The notes beneath the pieces are model-generated. The model saw only the letters and a list, made by a program, of their open reading frames with translations, was not told the DNA's origin and searched no databases. DNA of 64,000 nucleotides from Candidatus Nitrosopumilus sp. (lineage in GTDB: Archaea; Thermoproteota; Nitrososphaeria; Nitrososphaerales; Nitrosopumilaceae), in assembly GCA_029863275.1 (NCBI GenBank), contig JAOTVS010000004.1, forward strand, positions 1-64,000. Direction: 5' to 3'. A program made the translations under genes and the position numbers. Shown here piece after piece: positions 30,972 to 39,234 of the stretch. Within the stretch, counting starts at the first letter, position 1; each line of letters starts with the position of its first letter.

Positions 30972-32102
30972 ATGTTTAAGATCAAACAAGCACTTTTTTT
31001 GATATTTGGTATTACTAGCTTTATTATATTCTATATAGGATTTTTAAATTACCTTAAAACCCAAGATTCCAATATGGGTTTATTGATTTTACTTTTTTCG
31101 GTGATTGTTTCTGTTGGTACACTCCTTGCAACGTTTCATGTTTCAAAAAATCTCACAAAACCTATAGAAACTTTGGTACAAAGAATGCAAGATTTTTCTC
31201 AAACTAACATTGTTACTCCAAACCCTTGTGATGATGGTGGGATTCAAGAATTACATATACTTCATAAAAATTTTGAAGAGATGGCAAACAAGGTAGGAGA
31301 GACATTGAAAAAAGAAAAACAACTTAACATAAAATTAAAAGAAATAGATACTAGGAAAACTGAATTTATGTCTATGATTTCTCATGAATTAAAAACTCCT
31401 ATCATGCCAATCATGGGGTATATTCAATTATTAAAAAAAGAAGAATTGATGGGAGAATTGAATGAAAAACAAATGAATGCATTAAACGAAATTGCTATTT
31501 CAACTGAAAGATTACAAAAAATAATTCAGGATATTTTAACTGCTCAAAAAATTGATCTTGGAAAGTTATCTTCTGAAAAGGAAAACGTGCAGTCTAGAGT
31601 TTTAGTTGAAAATGCATATAGAGCATTTTACCCTTATTGCAAAAATAAAGATGTGCAATTAACTATGCTATTAGATACAAATGATAATGTTTACTCTGAT
31701 CCTGATAGGGTATCTCAAGTTTTTTCAAACTTGATTTCAAATGCGTTGGCTTTTTTACCTGAAAAAAATGGTACAATCAAAATTGGAACTCTAAATAATA
31801 GTGATGAAAATGTAACTTTTTATGTTCAAGATAATGGAATTGGCATTTCAGATGACCAGCAAAAAAATATCTTTAAAAAATTTTATCAAGTTGATACCTC
31901 ATCAAAAAGAAAAAAGGAAGGAAGTGGTCTGGGGCTCTCCATTTGTGAGGGAATAATCAAAAATCTAGGAGGGAGAATGTGGGTCAAAAGCACATTAAAT
32001 CAAGGTACTACATTCTTTTTTGACTTGCCTAAAGCTCAAGTTCCAGTTGACCATTTAGATTCTCTAGACAAACCTTCACACTCAAATCACTTGGCAAGCT
32101 GA
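30972..32102 (+). CDS. Membrane sensor histidine kinase
   Basis: Two TM, SHELKTPIMPIMGYIQLL H-box, DNGIGISDDQQKNIFKKFYQ, GSGLGLSICEGII. Confidence 0.93.
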   Translation: MFKIKQALFLIFGITSFIIFYIGFLNYLKTQDSNMGLLILLFSVIVSVGTLLATFHVSKNLTKPIETLVQRMQDFSQTNIVTPNPCDDGGIQELHILHKNFEEMANKVGETLKKEKQLNIKLKEIDTRKTEFMSMISHELKTPIMPIMGYIQLLKKEELMGELNEKQMNALNEIAISTERLQKIIQDILTAQKIDLGKLSSEKENVQSRVLVENAYRAFYPYCKNKDVQLTMLLDTNDNVYSDPDRVSQVFSNLISNALAFLPEKNGTIKIGTLNNSDENVTFYVQDNGIGISDDQQKNIFKKFYQVDTSSKRKKEGSGLGLSICEGIIKNLGGRMWVKSTLNQGTTFFFDLPKAQVPVDHLDSLDKPSHSNHLAS

Positions 32103-32186
32103 TAAACATACAATTAATGTACCTACTTTAATATGAAATGTTTTTGCATGGCCTATCTATAAATAGAAAAGATCAGTGAAAATTTT

Positions 32187-32333
32187 GTGCCAGTTGATCC
32201 TGTTTGTGGAATTGAGCTTGATGAGAGTTTAGCGGTTGCCCATGATTACGAGGGTAAAAAAATCTTTTTTTGTTGCAATGGGTGCAGAAGAATTTTTTTG
32301 AAAAAACCACGAAAATGGCGAAAAAATATTTAG
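32187..32333 (+). CDS. 48-aa YHS-domain protein (heavy-metal-associated)
   Basis: Manual translation VPVDPVCGIELDESLAVAHDYEGKKIFFCCNGCRRIFLKKPRKWRKNI*. Confidence 0.75.
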   Translation: MPVDPVCGIELDESLAVAHDYEGKKIFFCCNGCRRIFLKKPRKWRKNI

Positions 32334-33277
32334 ATTGGAAAAGCTCCGCACATTCGACAAAATTTTGAATTTACAGTATCAAAATGACAATACGGGCAAG
32401 AGTTTTCCATCTTTTTAGCATTATCTGATAAACCATACATATTTTTATAAATTTCAAAATAGTGTAGGGACTCTTTTGATCTTATTCTAATGTTTGATTC
32501 TTTTTTTATTGTTTTCTTTTTTTCTGAAAAAACCTCATCGCTAATTATATTTTCAAATAAACCACTCAATCCTTGAGTACCTGCTCCATCCTGCATAGGT
32601 GATTTGTTTCTCCAAGCTATTTGTACCGGAATTTTGCTCTCAAATATTTTCCGCAATATCCACTTACCATACTTTTTATCATTTTTAGTATTCACCTTTA
32701 ATTTAATGGGAATACTCTTTGCATACTCGATTATTTTTTTATCTAAGAATGGTGATTCTACTTGAACCCCAAAGAATTTGCCTATTTTTTGTGTAGGGAA
32801 ATGCATTATCGAACTAATCCTTTGAATCTCTTTTTCAATCTCATTTTCGTCTTTTTTTATGAGAAAACTATACCCTGCAAATAACTCATCTGCCCCGTCT
32901 CCCGTTACTATGCTTTGTAAACCATGATCTTTTACCCATTTTATGGCAAGATACATCACTACGTTATTTCTAATCTCAATATCGTTAAAATTTTTTAAAA
33001 TTGATATTGTCCCTTTGATTGATTCTAGAATCTCTGCAGTATCAACATTAACTATGGTTAGTGGCAATTCTAATTCTTTGGATGCTAATTGACAGAAGGT
33101 CAGATCAGTGGAAGTAAAATCTCGCGCGATTATTGAAATTGCCTTTGGTTTTTTTTCTTTTAGGTAATATGCCAAAATAGTGCTATCAAGACCTCCAGAT
33201 AATGAAATTGAATCTGCTTTACAAGAGTCACATGATTCTTTTAATTTTTCAAACAAACTTTTGGAAATTTCTTCCAA
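32330..33277 (-). CDS. Stand-alone asparagine-synthetase-like ATP-dependent amidotransferase domain with C-terminal zinc ribbon
   Basis: SLSGGLDSTILAYYL PP-loop, VTGDGADELFAGYSFL; no glutaminase domain; CPYC...CRMC at C-term. Confidence 0.82.
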   Translation of the reverse strand: MEEISKSLFEKLKESCDSCKADSISLSGGLDSTILAYYLKEKKPKAISIIARDFTSTDLTFCQLASKELELPLTIVNVDTAEILESIKGTISILKNFNDIEIRNNVVMYLAIKWVKDHGLQSIVTGDGADELFAGYSFLIKKDENEIEKEIQRISSIMHFPTQKIGKFFGVQVESPFLDKKIIEYAKSIPIKLKVNTKNDKKYGKWILRKIFESKIPVQIAWRNKSPMQDGAGTQGLSGLFENIISDEVFSEKKKTIKKESNIRIRSKESLHYFEIYKNMYGLSDNAKKMENSCPYCHFDTVNSKFCRMCGAFPI

Positions 33278-33352
33278 TAAATGGATGGAGTTTTGAAACT
33301 ATAATAGGATAGCCACAAAAATTCTCCATTTTATGATCCTAATATTTTTAGA

Positions 33353-33808
33353 TTGCAAACTTTAAATCCAGTATCAAGTACTCTTGGATTTATGCTCCTT
33401 CCAGCAGAAATTGAATCAAAAACATTGATTCCTGCCCTTAGAGCAATTCTTGCAAAAAAATTAGCTGAGGATCATAATGTTCGCGAAGATGAAATCTCAA
33501 AAATGCTTGGAGTAACACAGGCTGCAATCAGCAATTATATCCGAGGAACACGCGGCGATCCTGCATTGATAACTAAATTATTATCTGAACCACAAGTTTC
33601 CAATCTGATTGATGAATTAACAGATAACTTGTCCTCAGACATGGCATATACTCCATCAAGCCTTTCAAAATTTATTGGGCTTTGTAATTATATTAAATCT
33701 AGTTTGTTAATCTGTGAAATCCATCACAACTTGGAATCTAATATTGATGAGAAGATATGCAAAGAATGTGAAAACATGCTTCTAAAAGGCCCTGGAAGCG
33801 TCTACTAA
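33353..33808 (+). CDS. HTH transcriptional regulator (COG2522-like; likely start MLLPAEIESK at 33392)
   Basis: EDEISKMLGVTQAAISNYIRGTRGD. Confidence 0.8.
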   Translation: MQTLNPVSSTLGFMLLPAEIESKTLIPALRAILAKKLAEDHNVREDEISKMLGVTQAAISNYIRGTRGDPALITKLLSEPQVSNLIDELTDNLSSDMAYTPSSLSKFIGLCNYIKSSLLICEIHHNLESNIDEKICKECENMLLKGPGSVY

Positions 33809-34116
33809 CTTTTTCTTAAAATTATCTCAATGTTTGATAGTGTCCTTCCCATTTCATGAATAGGTTCACTATCCACAGTTATTTTATGAATTTTTGAATT
33901 ACCCTTCAAAATGTTTTCAGTAATAATATTTGCCACAGCAACTGCATTTGGAATGGCGTTTCCTTTTGCTCTTAATATTATTTCTCCATACTTTACCAAA
34001 ACAGGTATCGCATCCAAGGCTGATTGCATTACTGGTTCATTATAGATTACAATCACAGAATCTTCAGATGTTTTGATCTGCTCTTGACCACTTTTTTCAT
34101 TTGTCTCCATGAGCAT
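33805..34116 (-). CDS. albA: DNA/RNA-binding protein Alba
   Basis: VIVIYNEPVMQSALDAIPVLVKYGEIILRAKGNAIPNAVAVANII. Confidence 0.85.
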   Translation of the reverse strand: MLMETNEKSGQEQIKTSEDSVIVIYNEPVMQSALDAIPVLVKYGEIILRAKGNAIPNAVAVANIITENILKGNSKIHKITVDSEPIHEMGRTLSNIEIILRKS

Positions 34117-34172
34117 TGTTCAACCTTCCAAAAATTTTGAGTTCTTTTAAGTTTTATCGACCATTGGTCCAC

Positions 34173-34676
34173 TTAAAGAAAGTAATCAATTGGAATATTT
34201 TGGAAATCACCATTTGGAAGTACTCTTCTAATTGTTATAGGTATAACTCGTTGTTCTAATTCTTCCATTGCAATATCCAAAGAAATTCTTGCAGTTTTTG
34301 GAATGGGAATAAATGGTGGTGCCCCAAGCGATAATTGAAGTGCTCTTGCACCCATAATTCTTGCCTTTTCAAATCGTGTAAGTGTTGGTGGCCCAATAGT
34401 AATTTTGCCTTTTTCACATGGGATCTCTACTGGATCATGTTCTTGAATTGTGTCAACAACGTCTCTGTTTTCAATTTCAGATAATCTTTTTTCCAGTGCT
34501 GCTTCTTGTTGTTCTGTTAATGGATCTGCATCCTTGCCCCCTTCTGTTAATTTTCTATATGTGGCCAGTGCTTTGTTTAAACCAGTGTTTACCTCAATAG
34601 TAGATTCAATTTCAGTAGATTCAATTTCAGTGGATTCAACAATTTCAGCATCTTCAGCATTAGACAAGAGTACCAA
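34173..34676 (-). CDS. rpoK: DNA-directed RNA polymerase subunit K (Rpb6) with acidic N-terminal extension
   Basis: LTRFEKARIMGARALQLSLGAPPFIPIP ... ARISLDIAMEELEQRVIPITIRRVLPNG. Confidence 0.93.
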   Translation of the reverse strand: MVLLSNAEDAEIVESTEIESTEIESTIEVNTGLNKALATYRKLTEGGKDADPLTEQQEAALEKRLSEIENRDVVDTIQEHDPVEIPCEKGKITIGPPTLTRFEKARIMGARALQLSLGAPPFIPIPKTARISLDIAMEELEQRVIPITIRRVLPNGDFQNIPIDYFL

Positions 34677-35046
34677 AATTCTCTCAAAGCGTTATATATT
34701 CCAATAATATGAAATTAGGCTATCTTATTTTTTAAAATTACAACAATCACACAAAAAGGAAAATTATTGAAGAAATTCATTTTTATCTATTGTTTGATGA
34801 AAATAAACCCAACAATTCGGTAGGGGAGGTGGGTAGATTTACCTAATTTTAAAAACTGGAATAATGAGATCTAAATAAGAAAATATTGCCAATCATATTT
34901 TGATGTTCTGATGGGTTTTGGTAAATGATTTTAACTAGTACAAAAATTAGCAATCAATGCAAAACTTGGAAGATATGTCATTTTGGATTTACAATTTTAA
35001 AAATCAGATTTTACTTTCTCTTCTAGTTTAACTTTGCAATTAAACA

Positions 35047-35394
35047 TTATACTTTGTGTTTTTTAAAACTAGCATCAATTTCCCCAAAAACCATATCATA
35101 ACATTTCCTAAGATCTTCTTCCTTTATGTGGGATATTTTTGCCATCTCTGTTAGGGTTGTGGGTTTTTCTGAAATTCGAGAAACTGTAAAGATACAGATT
35201 GGAACCATTAGATACGGGGATTCATATTTGAAAAGATTTTTTTCTATTAGATTCTCGTGCAATTTTTTAGCATAATTTATGGTCTCCTTTTCTATTTTTA
35301 ATTTAAATTGAAATTTTTTGTAAATAATTCCTACCTTCCTGTCTATCAATAAATTGAATAAAATAGAATAGATTGTATATTCTATGTTGTTCAA
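35047..35394 (-). CDS. TFB/TFIIB cyclin-box-like single-domain protein
   Basis: YAKKLHENLIEKNLFKYESPYLMVPICIFTVSRISEKPTTLTEMAKISHIKEEDLRKCYDMV resembles the second TFB cyclin repeat. Confidence 0.6.
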   Translation of the reverse strand: MNNIEYTIYSILFNLLIDRKVGIIYKKFQFKLKIEKETINYAKKLHENLIEKNLFKYESPYLMVPICIFTVSRISEKPTTLTEMAKISHIKEEDLRKCYDMVFGEIDASFKKHKV

Positions 35395-35575
35395 ATAAAA
35401 CTCTCAAAATTATAAATTCATTAATGATAAAATTTATCCTAGAAAAATAAATCTTGTTTGGATAAATTTGTTTTTTAATTTTTGTAATATCTATTTTTTA
35501 CAATTTTTGCTGGACTGTTTATGGTAATACTAACAAAATATATGTTATTGAATTACAAATATTATATTTAATTAA

Positions 35576-36052
35576 TTACGAGCATGCAGGAAAATGAGTG
35601 TTTGATTTATTTGTGGTACCTTCTCTAATTTTTTCTACTAAGCCATTGCAATTAAAGAGGGAGGTTACTTTTTTAATGATTTTTTCAATATTGGCATTTC
35701 TTTCGACTGACATTAACAAATGTAAATTTTTTATCATTGGTACGATGATAATTATTACATTATCCCTATAGGTCGAAATATAGTTAACATTGCCCAAAGC
35801 ATTATCAAACTCTTCTTTCATTGATAGTTCTAGACTTGATTGAATGTATAACATTCTTCTTAACCCCTCGTTGTCAATTGGCTGTATTCCATTTTTGAAA
35901 CCCCCAGAAACAATTCTGCCAAGTGGATTTATGATTCCACAAAATCTGATTTTGGGTTCACCGCAAAGCCTTTCACATATAATCTTCAATCCCTCATTTG
36001 TCAAGGGAGTTTTAAAATCTTCTTTGAATTGTAGATGTCTATCGATTTTCAT
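35576..36052 (-). CDS. Conserved thaumarchaeal hypothetical protein (paralogue of 29065..29442)
   Basis: PKIRFCGIINPLGRIVSGGFKNGIQPIDNEGLRRMLYIQSSLELSMKEEFDNALGNVNYI. Confidence 0.68.
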   Translation of the reverse strand: MKIDRHLQFKEDFKTPLTNEGLKIICERLCGEPKIRFCGIINPLGRIVSGGFKNGIQPIDNEGLRRMLYIQSSLELSMKEEFDNALGNVNYISTYRDNVIIIIVPMIKNLHLLMSVERNANIEKIIKKVTSLFNCNGLVEKIREGTTNKSNTHFPACS

Positions 36053-36193
36053 ATGTTGAGTTTAAAATTTAGTTGATATAATTTAATGTCTTTAAGGTTA
36101 ATAACAAACATGAGACTTTACGAAATTTTGATCATTTATTCATAAATACGAAATAGATATACCTTTTAAATTACATTAAATGCATAATGTACG

Positions 36194-36577
36194 TTGAGTT
36201 CTTCGGTATCAAAAAAACAGCTTGTTTTAGAAATTAAAAATAAATCCAAAATCCAATGTGATCTAAAACGCCACTTATCTCCCAGAACTGTTGGTACTAT
36301 TATGAGATCATTACCCCTTGATGGTCATGCACATTTAATGGGAAAAAATATCGCTTATTTTGAAACAAAAATTGATTCTGGAATTGAGCGTGGAAGACAG
36401 GAATTTAAAAAAGGCGATGTAGCTTTTCTACCATCCACAAGTAGTATTTGCTTTTTTATTTCTGATTCTGTACCTGGAAAAACAATGACATTGATTGGTA
36501 AATTGGGTGGAGACATTGATTCATTAAATGATCTTAAACCAGGTGATGTTTTTGAACTCTACGAAGACACTGGCTGA
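36194..36577 (+). CDS. Cyclophilin-like fold protein (TM1367-type)
   Basis: IAYFETKI...FKKGDVAFLPSTSSICFFISD...LIGKLGGDIDSLNDLKPGD. Confidence 0.65.
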   Translation: MSSSVSKKQLVLEIKNKSKIQCDLKRHLSPRTVGTIMRSLPLDGHAHLMGKNIAYFETKIDSGIERGRQEFKKGDVAFLPSTSSICFFISDSVPGKTMTLIGKLGGDIDSLNDLKPGDVFELYEDTG

Positions 36578-36852
36578 TAAACGTAATGGCCACTAAATCC
36601 GCCTACACGTTTGATTAGTCCCTTCTTTAGGGATTCTTTTAGAAACACATTAGCAGCTGAAACTTTAACCCCTGTTTGCCTTGCAAGGTCATGAACTGTA
36701 ATGACTTTGGCGCGTTGAATAATTTTAGTTGCCTCTTGCTCATTTAGAATTATGGATATTTCTGCTTTCTTTTGTCCACTTTCTCCTTTTTCTTTTTTAC
36801 CTTTCTTTGAATCTTTCTGAGTTGAAGGGCTTACTTTTTTTGTTCCTGCCAT
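36559..36852 (-). CDS. rps25e: 30S ribosomal protein S25e
   Basis: Basic N-term, AKVITVHDLARQTGVKVSAANVFLKESLKKGLIKRVGGFSGHYVY. Confidence 0.92.
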   Translation of the reverse strand: MAGTKKVSPSTQKDSKKGKKEKGESGQKKAEISIILNEQEATKIIQRAKVITVHDLARQTGVKVSAANVFLKESLKKGLIKRVGGFSGHYVYQPVSS

Positions 36853-36979
36853 TATTGGTTGAAAAAAATATTCCTCTTATAAACGATGTATTCAATTTAT
36901 TGCATAAAATTTAATTTAAAAATTGTTTAAACTTTTTTAAGATATTATGATTTTTCAAATATAAATAACATCGATTCCC

Positions 36980-37201
36980 TTGGATGGTATGGGCGTTGTT
37001 TCAAAAGGTGCAAAATGCAATGTTGAGGGATGTGAAAATGATGGGGTTCGGTCAATAAACACCACCAAGGTTGAAAATGCAAATTTGAGAGTAAATTCTT
37101 CAGGAAAAAAGAGTGTTTTATGCAAAGAACACTATAAAGAATACAAAAAAGAATCAAAAGATGATAGAGACCTTGAGCGAGCTAGGTTTGACAAATTTTA
37201 G
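36980..37201 (+). CDS. Small zinc-finger-like protein
   Basis: CNVEGCENDG...LCKEHYKEYKKESKDDRDLERARF. Confidence 0.65.
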   Translation: MDGMGVVSKGAKCNVEGCENDGVRSINTTKVENANLRVNSSGKKSVLCKEHYKEYKKESKDDRDLERARFDKF

Positions 37202-38292
37202 TTTATTTTCTTTTTTAATTTTTTGGATTTTGAAGGTTTTTTGAAATAATCATCACTTAGGTTTTTATAAAATATGTCTAATTTTTTGTACAATCTTTTT
37301 GGCTTTCGCGATTTTTGATTACTCAACACATACAATGCTAAAATCGGAAATGCTATTGTGGCATCTGCATATACAGTCACTGTTCCTTCATGTGCATCTT
37401 GCACTTTTCCCCAACTTTTTCCTTCTGCAAGTGTTGCACCTGACAGTCCTCCTGTATCTGGCCTTGCATCTGTTATCTGAATGATATAATCTTGACCTCC
37501 GTCATTTCTACCGAGTATTTGATCAAGTAATGGTCCTGTTTGCTGAGCTGTGTTTTTTGGAACTCCTCCACCAATTTCAACAATCCCTGATTTATTAGAA
37601 TTAAACAAAATGGCAGCTTGCTCAATAATTTCCCTTACAAAATCTAAATTGTACACCTTGCCTTGCAATCTTTGTATAACTAAGTTCAACGCAAGGGATG
37701 AATCTTTCATAGTTGAGATGTATACTGGAACATCGTAATCATATGCACTTGTTATGAAACTTTTTTCAGGATGTTTAGATTTTTCTTTACTCAACTTTCC
37801 CATTAAATTACAAAACTCTGCTGTAGTAAATGGCTTGTCTGGAAAATCTTTACCGAACATTTTTTGAATTATTTTGTCTTCAGCTTCTAATGTTTCATAA
37901 AATTTAATGTAAACATCTCTAATTCGAACTATTTCATTTTCATATAATTTCATATCGTCAACATCAAAATGACCTTGTTTGACAGGTAACCCCCATGCAA
38001 AATGATCTTCATGGTATACATTTGCACCTGTGGTTATTATCCAATCTACAAACCCTCGCTCAATCAGGGACTTGATTATACCTCCAAATCCTACTGGGGT
38101 CATTGCACCCGAAACTGTAAGGCAGATAGTTGCATTTTCTTTAATCATTTTTGCATAAAGTTTCGCAGCTTCTCCAAGTTGTCGTCCATTAAAACCAGAT
38201 CTTGAAAAGACTTCAACTAGGTCTTCGATGGTCATCTTTGGATCTAGTTTGATATGCGGAATATCTTTTCCTTGAAATTGATGGTGGTCCAC
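37198..38292 (-). CDS. dys: Deoxyhypusine synthase
   Basis: TVSGAMTPVGFGGIIKSLIERGFVDWIITTGANVYHEDH, VEIGGGVPKNTAQQT. Confidence 0.93.
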   Translation of the reverse strand: MDHHQFQGKDIPHIKLDPKMTIEDLVEVFSRSGFNGRQLGEAAKLYAKMIKENATICLTVSGAMTPVGFGGIIKSLIERGFVDWIITTGANVYHEDHFAWGLPVKQGHFDVDDMKLYENEIVRIRDVYIKFYETLEAEDKIIQKMFGKDFPDKPFTTAEFCNLMGKLSKEKSKHPEKSFITSAYDYDVPVYISTMKDSSLALNLVIQRLQGKVYNLDFVREIIEQAAILFNSNKSGIVEIGGGVPKNTAQQTGPLLDQILGRNDGGQDYIIQITDARPDTGGLSGATLAEGKSWGKVQDAHEGTVTVYADATIAFPILALYVLSNQKSRKPKRLYKKLDIFYKNLSDDYFKKPSKSKKLKKKIN

Positions 38293-38463
38293 TTTTTGAA
38301 ACTTAGGGTGACTGTAAATTAATACTTGTGTTTTACAATTATTTTTATGATTTATCTTCTTAGTTTATGAAATAGAATAAACCTGTTTTCCTAAAATATA
38401 GAAACTTGTAGGATTATTCTACTCAAAGGTTACTTATGTAAGAACTCTCTTTCCTAATATGAT

Positions 38464-38802
38464 TTGAAAATAATTGATTTGCATGATCCTAAACGTGTTA
38501 ATCGTACACCTAATCAAACAGAGATTCTGTTGAGTTCGGGGGATTTTGAGGAGCAAGGCTTTTTGATAAAACGTGTAGAATTACGTCTGTATATTGAAAA
38601 AATTGATGAAAAACTAGGAATTTTTTCCTTGATTACTTCGTATGTAGAGACCAATAAGGGATCAGTGGAAATGATTTATGATGAGGGTTATCGGGGAGAG
38701 GATTCCCTTAATCGTGCTGTAAAGTTTTTAGTTTCTAATTTGGGGCTATCATCATTGATCCTGCGTTCATTAATTTCGCTTAAAGCAAGCATTTCAAATT
38801 AA
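38464..38802 (+). CDS. Hypothetical protein
   Basis: 112-aa ORF with TTG start between dys and thrS. Confidence 0.5.
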   Translation: MKIIDLHDPKRVNRTPNQTEILLSSGDFEEQGFLIKRVELRLYIEKIDEKLGIFSLITSYVETNKGSVEMIYDEGYRGEDSLNRAVKFLVSNLGLSSLILRSLISLKASISN

Positions 38803-38861
38803 TTAGACTCTGATATTATGTCTGGTGAAGTGTTTATGAACTTGAATGAATTAGAATTAGC

Positions 38862-39167
38862 ATGCTAAATGACTCTTCTATTCAAAAATCACTTGAAAAT
38901 TATGTAAAACATAGGCTGCAAGAAATCCCATCTGAGATCAAAGAAACCTTTTTCAAAATATCTCAGGTTTGGAAATGTGAGAACGAATTAGATTTTTTGT
39001 ATGGCTATTATGTAGGTAAATTAGAAGAAGGATCTCTTCATTATTTATTAAAGGCCTCCAGGGCATCTGCAGGAGGTTATGTCGATACCTTTGAAATTAG
39101 AGGCATAATAGAAACTCATAGACAAGAATTACGTGACCTGATTAAAAAAACTCTGGAAAACCCATGA
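38862..39167 (+). CDS. Hypothetical protein
   Basis: 101-aa ATG ORF. Confidence 0.55.
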   Translation: MLNDSSIQKSLENYVKHRLQEIPSEIKETFFKISQVWKCENELDFLYGYYVGKLEEGSLHYLLKASRASAGGYVDTFEIRGIIETHRQELRDLIKKTLENP

Positions 39168-39234
39168 ATTCATAGATGCCAATTTTTGATGGCACGAAAG
39201 AATCGTATATTTATGACACTATTGACATGATTTC

